Origin: Pseudonocardia thermophila
GTDB taxonomy: Bacteria > Actinomycetota > Actinomycetes > Mycobacteriales > Pseudonocardiaceae
Reading direction: 5' to 3'
NCBI RefSeq assembly: GCF_900142365.1
Contig: NZ_FRAP01000024.1
Coordinates: 51,050 to 115,049, forward strand
DNA length: 64,000 nt
The translations under genes were made by a program, and so were the position numbers. Shown here one piece after another: positions 8,452 to 16,905 of this stretch. Positions within the stretch are counted from its first letter, which is position 1, and the number at the start of each line of letters is the position of its first letter. The notes beneath the pieces were generated by a model that was given only the letters and a program-made list of their open reading frames with translations, searched no databases and was not told where the DNA came from.

Positions 8452-8904
8452 CTACACCGGGGGCAGCACGTGCAGGTTGGGCTCCTGGGCCGCTTCCGCC
8501 AGCTCCGGCATCTCGACGACCTCGATCCCGGCCGCCGCCAGCACCGCGATCCCCTGCGCGCCGGTGACGAACACGTCGGGCTCCCGCCAGGCGAACACGA
8601 CGCGGCGGATGCCGGAGGCGACGATCAGCTCGGCGCACGTCCGCGGCCGCGACGCTCGCCGCCCGCACGGCTCCAGCGTCGAGTACAGGGTGGCGCCGGA
8701 CAACCGGGGATCGTCCGGGGCGACCCGGGACAGCGCGGACTCCTCCGCGTGCACCTGGCCGTCGACGTCCCGCGACCATCCGCGGGCGATCTCCCTGCCC
8801 TCCGCGTCGACGATCACCGCACCGACGGCGAACGCCGCGTCGCTGCGTGGGCTGCGGTGCGCCAGCTCGATCGCCAGACGCATCCAGCGGCCGTCGTCCT
8901 GCAC
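8452..8904 (-). CDS. RibD-like cytidine/deoxycytidylate deaminase domain protein
   Basis: A 150-residue zinc deaminase resembling the N-terminal domain of RibD. It has the HAEESAL zinc/proton-shuttle motif and the LEPCGRRASRPRTCAELI zinc motif (PC followed by C after 8 residues, the riboflavin-deaminase spacing). No reductase domain follows, so it is not a complete RibD. The substrate is unknown; a pyrimidine is likely. The GTG at 8904 follows TACGGT by 6 bases (leaderless); a start at 8934 would add ten residues. It is divergent from the DUF1707 gene. Confidence 0.75.
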   Translation of the reverse strand: MQDDGRWMRLAIELAHRSPRSDAAFAVGAVIVDAEGREIARGWSRDVDGQVHAEESALSRVAPDDPRLSGATLYSTLEPCGRRASRPRTCAELIVASGIRRVVFAWREPDVFVTGAQGIAVLAAAGIEVVEMPELAEAAQEPNLHVLPPV

Positions 8905-8972
8905 CCCGCCACCGTAGCCCGGGTCGCCGGACACCCTGCGGGCGCTCCGTCCGGGGCACTAGCATCCGGCCC

Positions 8973-9500
8973 ATGGTGAGGCCCCTGTCGAGGACCGTGT
9001 CCGTGACGGACGACGATCGCTCCCGGGTCGCTCAGCTGCTCCAGACGGCGTGCGGTGAAGGCCGCATCGGCCTGGACGAGTTCAGTGCGCGCGTCGGCAC
9101 GGCGTGGCAGGCCGAGACGGCGGGCGAGCTGGCCCGCGCGACGGCCGGGCTCGTGCCGTCCCGCGAACGGACCGGCCGGTCGCCGCGGACGTGGCTGCGC
9201 TCGCTCACGGCGTTCGGCTCCCGCAACGTGGAGATCCGCAACGCCGAGCCGGACGGGGTCGTGGAGATCAACGGCACCTGCCTGTTCGGTGACGTCAACC
9301 TCACGGTGCCCGCCGGTGTCGCCGTCGAGGTGCGCGGCATGTCGCTCGGCGGCACGCAGGACATCGCGGTCGACGCGGCCCCGCCCACCCACGGCACCCC
9401 GGTCGTGAAGGTCGGCGTGCACCTGCTGTTCGGCACCCTGCGGATCACCCAGCGCGACCCGGACGAGCGGGCGATGCCGGTGATCCAGGCGGGCGCCTAG
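8973..9500 (+). CDS. DUF1707 domain protein with C-terminal beta domain
   Basis: A 175-residue protein. The N-terminal DUF1707 helical domain (RVAQLLQTACGEGRIGLDEF ... VGTAWQAETAGELARAT) is followed by a beta-rich segment resembling the cell-wall-active antibiotic response fold (VEINGTCLFGDVNLTVPAGV ... LLFGTLRIT). It has no membrane segment. The ATG lies exactly 7 bases after TAGCAT, so the gene is probably leaderless. Its stop overlaps the stop of the convergent CBS gene (CTAG read from both strands). Confidence 0.8.
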   Translation: MVRPLSRTVSVTDDDRSRVAQLLQTACGEGRIGLDEFSARVGTAWQAETAGELARATAGLVPSRERTGRSPRTWLRSLTAFGSRNVEIRNAEPDGVVEINGTCLFGDVNLTVPAGVAVEVRGMSLGGTQDIAVDAAPPTHGTPVVKVGVHLLFGTLRITQRDPDERAMPVIQAGA

Positions 9501-9901
9501 GGCTGCACCGGCTCACGGCGGGCCACCGCGCGCAGGATGTCGCGCCGGGTGACGATCCCCACCAGCTCCCCGTCGTCGAAGATCGGCACCGACCGGAACC
9601 GCTCCTCGAGCATCATCTCGGCGACGTCGGCCAGGTCGTCCTCCGGGCCGAACCTCGTCGGTGTGCGCGTCATGACGCTCGAGACCCGCTTCCCGCGCAG
9701 GTCCTCGGCCGGCCAGCCCTCGGGCCGGACGTTGCCGCGCAGGAGATCGGCCTCGGTCACGATGCCCACCACACGGCCCTGTTCGTCCAGCACCGGCGCC
9801 GCGGTGAACCCGTGCGAGACCAGCAACGCCGCCGCGGCCTCGATCGGCGTGTCCTCCTTCACCGTGATCACCGGGCTGCTCATCACGTCACGCGCTCTCA
9901 T
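9497..9901 (-). CDS. Two-CBS-domain protein
   Basis: A 134-residue protein made of a CBS pair (MSSPVITVKEDTPIEAAAAL ... GFTAAPVLDEQGRVVGIVTE and MTRTPTRFGPEDDLADVAEM ... RSVPIFDDGELVGIVTRRDI). Such stand-alone CBS proteins bind adenosine nucleotides and act as regulators; no partner is visible here. The ATG at 9901 has an AAGGGGA ribosome site; eight further residues upstream are possible but less likely. Confidence 0.88.
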   Translation of the reverse strand: MRARDVMSSPVITVKEDTPIEAAAALLVSHGFTAAPVLDEQGRVVGIVTEADLLRGNVRPEGWPAEDLRGKRVSSVMTRTPTRFGPEDDLADVAEMMLEERFRSVPIFDDGELVGIVTRRDILRAVARREPVQP

Positions 9902-10027
9902 CGTCGGTTCCCCTTCGCGGTCCACCTGGCCCGAGCGTGCGCCCGGAGGGGCCGGGACGGCAGGGGCCAGGGGCCCGCGACGCGACGGCGGAAGGACCCG
10001 GGCGGGCGGCGCACCGGCGTGGTCAGG

Positions 10028-11101
10028 TCAGCCGACCTGCCAGGCGGTCCACTTCTCCGCCGCCGCGGCCTGGTTCTTCGCCCACCAGTCGGGGTCCTGC
10101 AGCACCACGGTGCCGTGGTCGCCCTCGAGGAACGGGTTGAACAGCTTCCCGGACTCGGTGAACTCCACCGTGCTGAGGTCGATGTCGTCGCGCACCGGTG
10201 TGAGACCGCTCAGCTCGGCGAAGGTGCGCAGCTGCTCCGGCTCCAGTGCGAACGCGATCGCCTCCTTCGCCGCCGCCGCGTTCGGCGCCCCCTTGGGCAC
10301 GACGAACGCGTCGTAGTCCCAGCTGGTGAAGTCCCAGACGGGCGTCAGGTCGGCGCCGCTGTCGCGGATGATCGCCAGCCGGCCGCTGAGGGTGAGCGTC
10401 ATGGTGGCCTGCTTGTTCACCAGGTTCTGCTGCAGCGCGGTGAACGACGGCGCGAAGATGATCTCCGACTTGATCGTGCCCAGCTTGGCCAGTGCCCGTT
10501 CGACGTCGAGCGGGTAGAGCTGGTCCGGCGGTACGCCGTCGGCGACGAGGGCGGCCTCGAGGATGCCCTTCGGCGAACCTCCGTAGACGACCCGCTTGCC
10601 GGGGAAACGGGCGACGTCGAAGAAGTCCTTGATCGACGTCGGCACGTCCCCCGTGTAGACCGATGCGTCGTAGGCGAAGTCGGTCGCGTACTTCGTCGCG
10701 GGCACCGAGCAGTCCGTGACGGTCCCCTCCGGCACCTTGTCGACCGGGAACCGGCTGAGGTCGACGGTCTCGAACAGCGTCCCGCAGTGCTGTTTGGCCA
10801 GGTACGACCCGGTGTGCACGACGTCCCACACGGTCTGGCCCTGTTCGACCATCGTGTGGAGCTGGCTGATGTAGTTCAGCGACGTCACGTTGTCGAACGT
10901 CGCGCCGGTCTTCGCGGTGAACGGCTCCTGGAACGCCTTCTTCTCGTTCTCGGTGGCCTCCCCACCGGTGGTCTGCCAGGTGATGACCGTGTCCGGACCC
11001 GCCGGTGCGGACGGGTCCGCACCGGACCCCGATCCGCAGGCCGCGGTCGTCGCCAGGACGACACCCACGACGGCCGCGGACACCAACTTCGTCGGCCTCA
11101 T
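10028..11101 (-). CDS. Spermidine/putrescine-type ABC substrate-binding lipoprotein (PotD-like)
   Basis: A 357-residue periplasmic-binding-protein-II lipoprotein: signal with lipobox TAACG, then mature segments VITWQTTGGEATENEKKAF, WDVVHTGSYLAKQHC and RVVYGGSPKGILEAAL matching extracellular solute-binding family 1 (polyamine or Fe type). The ATG has a GAGGAGGAG ribosome site. It is divergent from an IclR regulator and a PotBCA-type transporter, which it most likely serves. The ligand is unknown; a carboxylate or polyamine is plausible given the IclR partner. Confidence 0.8.
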   Translation of the reverse strand: MRPTKLVSAAVVGVVLATTAACGSGSGADPSAPAGPDTVITWQTTGGEATENEKKAFQEPFTAKTGATFDNVTSLNYISQLHTMVEQGQTVWDVVHTGSYLAKQHCGTLFETVDLSRFPVDKVPEGTVTDCSVPATKYATDFAYDASVYTGDVPTSIKDFFDVARFPGKRVVYGGSPKGILEAALVADGVPPDQLYPLDVERALAKLGTIKSEIIFAPSFTALQQNLVNKQATMTLTLSGRLAIIRDSGADLTPVWDFTSWDYDAFVVPKGAPNAAAAKEAIAFALEPEQLRTFAELSGLTPVRDDIDLSTVEFTESGKLFNPFLEGDHGTVVLQDPDWWAKNQAAAAEKWTAWQVG

Positions 11102-11171
11102 TGCCCCACTCCTCCTCGTCGAGTCCGAGGTCCCGCTCGCTCGGTCGGACGACGGGATGACACTCTGCATC

Positions 11172-11188
11172 GCGAACACATTGTTCGC
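11172..11188. promoter_or_regulatory. Candidate IclR operator
   Basis: A perfect inverted repeat GCGAACA-CAT-TGTTCGC lies between the divergent binding-protein and IclR genes, 71 bases upstream of the binding-protein start. Length and symmetry suit an IclR-family dimer. Confidence 0.5.
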
Positions 11189-11320
11189 AAGACGAACAGG
11201 AGAACCTCCTGCACAGTGGGCCCGTCGCGCGGCGGCGGGGCCTGGCGGCTGCACGCTCCACACGCGTGCGCACATTCGTACCTGATGTCGGACTGTCAGA
11301 CAAACATCACCTGACTTGCA

Positions 11321-11350
11321 TTGACGTCCGACTGGTCGCTCCGCTACCGT
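11321..11350 (+). promoter_or_regulatory. Candidate promoter for the IclR regulator
   Basis: TTGACG (11321-11326) and TACCGT (11345-11350) are separated by 18 bases and lie 63 bases before the IclR GTG. Confidence 0.45.
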
Positions 11351-11412
11351 CCTCATCCGTCGCTCATAACGCGACATATATCCCGTAATGCGCAACGCGG
11401 CGGAGGGGTCAC

Positions 11413-12147
11413 GTGGGCGAGTCGGAACCGGCCCGCACCGAGGGCGAGGGTCCCGGCGGAGACATCCAGGTGATCGCCCGGATCGCCACCCTGCTCGAGT
11501 GCCTGGACCCCGGCTCGCCCTCGCTCGACACCGCCACCACCGCCAAGGTGCTCGGTGTCGGACGGTCCACCGCGCACCGATACCTCGCGTCGCTGGAGAA
11601 GCGCGGGCTTCTCCGACGACGCGACGTCACGACCTACGAACCCGGGCCCGCGCTCTGCCGGATCGGGACGCTCGCGCTGGCCCGGCTCGGCGTGGTCGAG
11701 GCCGCCGGCCCCGTCATGCACGAGCTGGTGCAGGAGGTCCGCAGCACGGTGGTGCTCAGCGTGTGGGGCGGGCAGGCGCCCGTCGTCGCCCGGGTCGTGC
11801 CCGACACCAGCCGGTTCACCACACTGTCGGTGCAGGTCGGGCGCTCGCTGCCGCCCGAGGCCGCGCAGTCGCGCCTGTTCGCCGCCCACCACGCCCGGTC
11901 CCGGCGCGTGGGTGGCCGGCTGCGGGTCCTGGACGACGGCCTGATCCCGATCGGTGACCTGCTCGTCGCCCGCCAGGTCTACCCGGGCGGTGGCGTCAAG
12001 ACGATCGCCGCGCCCGTCCGCACCGCGGACGGGACGATCGTCGCCACGCTCGCCGTCATCGGGATGACCGTCTTCATGCCCGACGACGAGGACGACGTGC
12101 TCGTCGAGCGACTCACCGACGCGGTGTCGCGCATCGCCGTGAACTGA
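11413..12147 (+). CDS. IclR-family transcriptional regulator
   Basis: A 244-residue regulator. The N-terminal winged helix-turn-helix (IARIATLLECLDPGSPSLDT ... VLGVGRSTAHRYLASLEKRG) is followed by an IclR effector domain ending in GGVKTIAAPVRTADGTIVAT. Family members sense small organic acids and aromatic compounds. The GTG has a GGAGGGG ribosome site. It is the first gene of the operon with the permeases and divergent from the binding protein, so it probably controls the transporter. Confidence 0.88.
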   Translation: MGESEPARTEGEGPGGDIQVIARIATLLECLDPGSPSLDTATTAKVLGVGRSTAHRYLASLEKRGLLRRRDVTTYEPGPALCRIGTLALARLGVVEAAGPVMHELVQEVRSTVVLSVWGGQAPVVARVVPDTSRFTTLSVQVGRSLPPEAAQSRLFAAHHARSRRVGGRLRVLDDGLIPIGDLLVARQVYPGGGVKTIAAPVRTADGTIVATLAVIGMTVFMPDDEDDVLVERLTDAVSRIAVN

Positions 12148-12169
12148 CCCCGACCCGGAAGTGGAGTCG

Positions 12170-13066
12170 ATGATGACCACGACCGCCGTCCTCGACGTCG
12201 GCCGCGCTGCTCCGGTGCGTGCGGCCGGGCGGACGACCGGTTCGCGGACCGCGACGGCGCTCCTGCTCGCGCCCGCGGTGATCGCCTCGCTGGCCCTGTT
12301 CGTCTACCCGCTCGCGCGCATCGTCGTCGTCAGCGTGACCGAGCCGACGATCGGGCTGCACAACTACGCGGAGCTGTTCACCGACGGCTACACCCTGCGC
12401 GTCCTCACCCGGACGCTGCTGGTGGCGCTCGGCGTGGCCGTCCTCGACCTGCTGATGGCGTTCCCGTACGCGTACGCGATGACGGTGTGCAGCCCGCGGG
12501 TGCGCGCCGTGCTCTTCACGATCGTGCTCATCCCGTTCTGGACCAGCGCGCTGGCCAAGAACTTCGCCTGGATGATCCTCTTCCAGCGCGGCGGGCTGGT
12601 CGACGAGTTCCTGAAGGCGACCCTGGGCATCGACTACCCCCTGCTCGGCACGACGCCCGCGGTGCTGATCGCGATGTCGCAGGTCCTGCTGCCGTTCGCG
12701 GTGCTGCCCCTCTACGCATCCCTGGAGCAGATCGACCGGCGGCTGGTCGACGCCGCGCAGGGGCTCGGCGCCACCCGCGGACGGGCGTTCCGCCAGGTCT
12801 ACCTGCCGCTGGCCGCACCCGGGCTGGTGGCGGCGGGGGCGCTCGCGTTCATCCTCTCGCTCGGCTTCTACATCACCCCGGCGCTGCTCGGGTCGCCGCA
12901 GCAGACGCTGATCGCCCAACTGATCATGGCGCGGGTCGAGCAGGTCCTCGACTTCGCCGGCGCCGACGCGATCGGCATCTTCCTGCTGATCGTCACGGTG
13001 GCCATGGCGCTGCTGTCGCGGTGGGTGTCCCGCCGGGCCACCGCGCGGAAGGAGGCGGCTCGATGA
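12170..13066 (+). CDS. ABC transporter permease (PotB-like)
   Basis: A membrane protein of about 298 residues with six predicted helices and the binding-protein-dependent transport EAA loop LVDAAQGLGATRGRAFRQVY. It is one half of the transmembrane channel for the operon's importer. The start is uncertain: ATG 12170 and ATG 12173 follow a GGAAGTGGAG ribosome site, and a GTG at 12161 is also possible. It overlaps the next permease (ATGA). Confidence 0.88.
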   Translation: MMTTTAVLDVGRAAPVRAAGRTTGSRTATALLLAPAVIASLALFVYPLARIVVVSVTEPTIGLHNYAELFTDGYTLRVLTRTLLVALGVAVLDLLMAFPYAYAMTVCSPRVRAVLFTIVLIPFWTSALAKNFAWMILFQRGGLVDEFLKATLGIDYPLLGTTPAVLIAMSQVLLPFAVLPLYASLEQIDRRLVDAAQGLGATRGRAFRQVYLPLAAPGLVAAGALAFILSLGFYITPALLGSPQQTLIAQLIMARVEQVLDFAGADAIGIFLLIVTVAMALLSRWVSRRATARKEAAR

Positions 13067-13860
13067 GGCGGGCACCGCTGCTCTGGATCGTGGTGTGCAG
13101 CGTCGCGGCCCTGCTGACCGTCCCGACGCTCTTCCTGATCCCGATGAGCCTCACCGGCGGCTCGACGTTCCAGTTCCCGCCGCCGAGCTGGTCGCTGCGG
13201 TGGTACCGCAACCTCGTCGAGGACCGCGGCTGGCGCGACGCGGTGATGGTGTCGCTGCAGGTGGCGGTGCTCTCCACGCCGATGGCCGTGGCGATCGGCA
13301 CCGGCGCGGCGTTCGGGCTGATGCGCCTGGGCGCGCGGCTGCGGCTGATCGGGGCGGGCGCGCTCTCCGCGCCGCTGGTGATCCCGAACATCCTCATCGC
13401 GCTGGCGATCTACGGGATGTTCCTGCAGATGGGCCTGTCCGGCACGATCCTCGGCCTGGTGCTCGGGCAGACCGCGCTCGCGGTGCCGTTCGTGCTGATC
13501 GCGGTGCTCGCCCGGCTGCAGGGCTACGACCGCAACCTCACCGCCGCCGCGCTGAGCCTCGGCGCCACGCCCGCGACGGTGTTCCGCACGGTCACGTTCC
13601 CCCTCGTCCTGCCGGGCATCGTCGCCGGCGGCGTGTTCGCGTTCGTCGCCTCGTTCGACGAGCTCGTGATCGCGCTCCTGCTGCAGAGCCCCCGCACCGT
13701 GACCCTGCCCGTGCAGATGTTCAACGCCGTCGTCGAGGCGGCGGACCCGACGATCTCGGCCGCGTCGACCGTCCTCGTGGTCGTGGTCAGCGCGGTGATC
13801 CTCGTGGCGCAGATCGGCTGGACCCGCCGGTCGGAGAAGAGGAGTGGAAGCGGCGCATGA
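13063..13860 (+). CDS. ABC transporter permease (PotC-like)
   Basis: A 265-residue second permease with six hydrophobic segments and the EAA loop LTAAALSLGATPATVFRTVT followed by FPLVLPGIVAGGVFAFVASF. It pairs with the preceding PotB-like permease. The ATG overlaps the previous stop (ATGA) and has a GGAGGCGG ribosome site. It overlaps the ATPase gene in the same way, so all three are translationally coupled. Confidence 0.9.
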   Translation: MRRAPLLWIVVCSVAALLTVPTLFLIPMSLTGGSTFQFPPPSWSLRWYRNLVEDRGWRDAVMVSLQVAVLSTPMAVAIGTGAAFGLMRLGARLRLIGAGALSAPLVIPNILIALAIYGMFLQMGLSGTILGLVLGQTALAVPFVLIAVLARLQGYDRNLTAAALSLGATPATVFRTVTFPLVLPGIVAGGVFAFVASFDELVIALLLQSPRTVTLPVQMFNAVVEAADPTISAASTVLVVVVSAVILVAQIGWTRRSEKRSGSGA

Positions 13861-14927
13861 ACGCACGTGCGGGACGACTGGAGATCCGCGAGCTCGTCAA
13901 GCACTACGGCGGCGACGGCCCTGCGGCGGTGGCCGGGATCGACCTCACGATCGATCCCGGTGAGTTCATCACCCTGCTCGGGCCCAGCGGGTCGGGCAAG
14001 ACCACGACGCTGAACATGATCGCCGGGTTCGTGCCGCCCACGTCCGGGTCGATCCTGCTCGGCGGCACCGACCTGACCGGGCTGCAGCCGCACAAGCGCG
14101 GGTTCGGCATGGTCTTCCAGAACTACGCCCTGTTCCCGCACATGTCGGTCTTCGACAACGTCGCCTACCCGCTGCGCCAGCGCGGCAAGAGCAAGGCCGA
14201 GATCCGCAAGCTCGTGCTCGACATCGTCGAGCGGTTCGGGCTGGCCGGGCTGGAACGGCGCCGCCCCGCCCAGCTCTCCGGCGGCCAGCAGCAGCGGGTC
14301 GCGCTCGCCAGGGCCCTGGTGTTCTCGCCGCCGGTGCTGCTGCTCGACGAGCCGCTCGGCGCGCTGGACCGCAAGCTGCGCGCGCAGCTGCAGCTGGAGC
14401 TGAAGAAGCTGCACCAGGAGGTCGGGCTGACGTTCGTCTTCGTCACCCACGACCAGGACGAGGCGATGTACCTGTCCGACCGGATCGCGGTGTTCGACGA
14501 GGGCCGCATCGACGGGATGGGCCGGCCCGCCGAGCTGTACGACGACCCGGGCACGCTGTTCGTCGCGAACTTCCTGGGCGAGGCGAACACGTTCGCGGGC
14601 CGGTTCGCTGATCCCCGCACCTACGCGTGGAACGACGAGAAGTGGCGCACCGGGGAGGGTGACCACCCCGCTGAGGCCGTGCTCGTCGTCCGGCCGGAGC
14701 GGACGCGGGTGTTCGCGCCCGGCGAGGTGCCGCCCGGCTGGAACTCGGTCGGCGCGATCGTCACCGACGTCTCCCGCCTCGGCCCGACCTCGCGCATCGA
14801 TCTCGCCTTCCCCGACGGCCGCGCCGGAGCCGCCGTCCTCCCCTCGACCGACGCGGTGCAGGTGCGCGTCGGTGACGACGTCCGCGCCGCGTGGGACCTG
14901 CCGTCGCAGGCCTTCGTGACGCCCTGA
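13857..14927 (+). CDS. ABC transporter ATP-binding protein (PotA-like)
   Basis: A 356-residue ATPase with Walker A GPSGSGKTT, Q-loop MVFQNYALFPH, signature LSGGQQQR, Walker B LLLDEPLGALD and H-loop VTHDQ, followed by a TOBE domain (ANTFAGRF ... VVRPERTRVF). It powers the PotB/PotC-like channel. The ATG overlaps the upstream stop; the ribosome site is GGAGTGGAAG. Confidence 0.93.
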   Translation: MNARAGRLEIRELVKHYGGDGPAAVAGIDLTIDPGEFITLLGPSGSGKTTTLNMIAGFVPPTSGSILLGGTDLTGLQPHKRGFGMVFQNYALFPHMSVFDNVAYPLRQRGKSKAEIRKLVLDIVERFGLAGLERRRPAQLSGGQQQRVALARALVFSPPVLLLDEPLGALDRKLRAQLQLELKKLHQEVGLTFVFVTHDQDEAMYLSDRIAVFDEGRIDGMGRPAELYDDPGTLFVANFLGEANTFAGRFADPRTYAWNDEKWRTGEGDHPAEAVLVVRPERTRVFAPGEVPPGWNSVGAIVTDVSRLGPTSRIDLAFPDGRAGAAVLPSTDAVQVRVGDDVRAAWDLPSQAFVTP

Positions 14928-14972
14928 CCCTCCCATGCCCCGTAGCCGTCGGATCACCGAGGAGAACGGTCC

Positions 14973-16007
14973 ATGCGCAAGGCCTTCCTGCTGGGCCCCG
15001 TCGTCGCACTCACGCTCGCCGCGTGCGGCTCGTCCCCACGACCCGAGCGTTCCGCCGATCCCGCCCCGCCCCCGGAACCGCTCAGCGTGGTCGGCCACGC
15101 CTCGGTCCTGGAGTTCGGACCCGTCCTGCTGGCTGCGAAGAAGGTTCCGCCGGGCACGGTCGTCACCGCCAGCGGTGGCGTGCCGAACCTGTGGAACGCC
15201 CAGGACAACCAGCTCTCCAGCGGTGTGAGCGGGCGCGCTGCGAGCGGCTCGGCCCCCGTCACGTCCGCGACCGCGGACCTCGCCGGCAACGCCGGCACAC
15301 AGACCCTGCGGATGTCGCTCGAGCACGACGACGCTCGCATCGTCATGACCGTCACCGAGGGGCTGTACCGGATCGTCGCCCGCAAGTCGGCGGGGATCAC
15401 CGGCCCCACGGACCTCAAGGGCAAGCGCATCGCGACCTTCGCCAACACCTCGGCCGCCGTCTTCCTCAGCGACGTGCTGCGGACCGCCGACCTGACCGAG
15501 GACGACGTCACGATCACCTCGCTCACCGCACCCGCCACGGCCGACGCCCTGATCAACGGCGAGGTCGACGCGATCTCGATCTGGGAACCCGAGTCGGAGC
15601 GGGCCGTGAAGGCGCTCGGTGACGACGTCGTGACCTTCCGCCCCCAGGGCTCCTACCGGGAGGTCTACAGCCTCAACGCGAAGGCCGGCGACCTCGTGGA
15701 CCCGCAGAAGCGGGCCCGGATCGTGGAGTTCCTGCGCGCGGTCGTCGACGGCTGCCGGGCCGCCGAGGAGGACCCGGCGGAGATGCAGGCGCTGCTGGCC
15801 GAGCGGACCGGGCAGCCGCTGGAGCTCATCGCCGAGTCGTGGCACCACCACCACTTCCCCTGCGACCTGCCGGACGATCTCCTCGACGTCCTCGTCGCCG
15901 AGGAGCAGTGGCTCGCGGAGAAGGACGGCCGCGCCCCGCGGACCCGGGAACAGCTCGAGGTGCTGATCGACGGGAGCGTCCTCGAGGAGGTGCGGGCGAA
16001 GAAGTAG
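14973..16007 (+). CDS. SsuA/NMT1-like substrate-binding lipoprotein
   Basis: A 344-residue lipoprotein (lipobox LAACG at residues 15-19) with the taurine/sulfonate/thiamine-precursor-type binding fold: GITGPTDLKGKRIATFANTS and ALINGEVDAISIWEPESE. It follows the PotA-like ATPase by 45 bases on the same strand with a GAGGAGAAC ribosome site. Its usual partners are SsuB/SsuC transporters, which are not present here, so this operon has two binding proteins of different families. The ligand is unknown. Confidence 0.8.
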   Translation: MRKAFLLGPVVALTLAACGSSPRPERSADPAPPPEPLSVVGHASVLEFGPVLLAAKKVPPGTVVTASGGVPNLWNAQDNQLSSGVSGRAASGSAPVTSATADLAGNAGTQTLRMSLEHDDARIVMTVTEGLYRIVARKSAGITGPTDLKGKRIATFANTSAAVFLSDVLRTADLTEDDVTITSLTAPATADALINGEVDAISIWEPESERAVKALGDDVVTFRPQGSYREVYSLNAKAGDLVDPQKRARIVEFLRAVVDGCRAAEEDPAEMQALLAERTGQPLELIAESWHHHHFPCDLPDDLLDVLVAEEQWLAEKDGRAPRTREQLEVLIDGSVLEEVRAKK

Positions 16008-16020
16008 CCGACACCGGCCT

Positions 16021-16064
16021 GACCGCCGTGCTGTGGCGTCCTGGGGGGACGCAGCACGGCGGTC
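16021..16064. terminator. Hairpin between convergent genes
   Basis: A 12-bp perfect outer stem (GACCGCCGTGCT / AGCACGGCGGTC) continues, after a 3-base bulge, into a 6-bp inner stem (GCGTCC / GGACGC). It lies between the convergent lipoprotein and TauE genes. Confidence 0.65.
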
Positions 16065-16073
16065 GTTCCCGTT

Positions 16074-16796
16074 TCAGAGCAGGCTGCGTCCGATCAGCGT
16101 CAGCGCCGAGGCACCCACGACGACGAGGACGGCGACGCGCATGCGGCCGGCGTCCAGGTAGCGGCGCAGCGGGCCGGACAACCAGAAGCCGGCCGCGACG
16201 AACGGGGTCAACACCAGCCCGGCGGTCACCTGCACAACCGGGAGCTCACCGGTGACGGCCAGGGTCAGCACCGACAGCAGGGCACCCACGACGAAGAACA
16301 CCGCCAGCGTGGCCCGCACGCGCGGGCCGCTCTCGCGGTGGTAGAGCAGTGCGATCGGCGGACCACCGATCGCGGTGGCGGTCCCGGTGGCGCCCGCCAC
16401 CATCCCCGCCGCGGTGAGCGTGACGGGGTTGCGCGGCACCTGGGTCGACCACGCGCTGGCCGCCAGCGCCGCCAGCACGACCAGGCCGACCACGGCACCC
16501 AGCACCTGCGTCGAGACCGCGGCCACCACCCACACACCGAGCGGCGTTCCGGCCACCCGGCCGAGGAACGCCCAGCCCAGCCCTCTCAGGTCGGCGTGGC
16601 GCAGCTCCCTGGACAAGGTCAGCAACGGCACCACGGTGGCGGCGATCAGGATCGAGCCCGGCATGAGGGAGGGGAACATCAGGGTCACGATCGGTGTGGC
16701 GACCAGACCCACCCCGAGCCCCACGCTGCTCTGGACGATCGCCCCGACGAGCGCGGCCACCCCGCCGATGATCACGAAGTCCGGCTCCGGCAGCAC
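16074..16796 (-). CDS. TauE/SafE family sulfite/organosulfonate exporter
   Basis: A 240-residue membrane protein with about eight helices and the duplicated TauE motif (IIGGVAALVGAIVQSSVGLG near the N-terminus, VAGATGTATAIGGPPIALLY in the second half). Family members export sulfite or sulfonates. The GTG at 16796 was chosen because TAGCGT lies 8 bases before it and the first helix begins right after; a TTG start at 16877 would add 27 hydrophilic residues. It lies close to an SsuA-like gene, so a sulfur link is possible but unproven. Confidence 0.78.
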   Translation of the reverse strand: MLPEPDFVIIGGVAALVGAIVQSSVGLGVGLVATPIVTLMFPSLMPGSILIAATVVPLLTLSRELRHADLRGLGWAFLGRVAGTPLGVWVVAAVSTQVLGAVVGLVVLAALAASAWSTQVPRNPVTLTAAGMVAGATGTATAIGGPPIALLYHRESGPRVRATLAVFFVVGALLSVLTLAVTGELPVVQVTAGLVLTPFVAAGFWLSGPLRRYLDAGRMRVAVLVVVGASALTLIGRSLL

Positions 16797-16877
16797 GTGG
16801 TGGAACGCTACCTCCCACCCTTCCCGCTGCCGCGCACCCGCCTCCGTCTGTGACGTTCGAGGCTCCGGCTTGGTCAA

Positions 16878-16904
16878 TACCTCTGGTACTCAATACCCTG
16901 GGTA
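16878..16904. promoter_or_regulatory. Twin TetR operators overlapping a leaderless promoter
   Basis: Two inverted repeats TACC-TCT-GGTA (16878-16888) and TACC-CTG-GGTA (16894-16904) lie 16 bases apart. The second contains TACCCT, the likely -10 element 6 bases before the TetR GTG. Binding there would block the operon's own transcription. Confidence 0.6.
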
Positions 16905-16905
16905 C

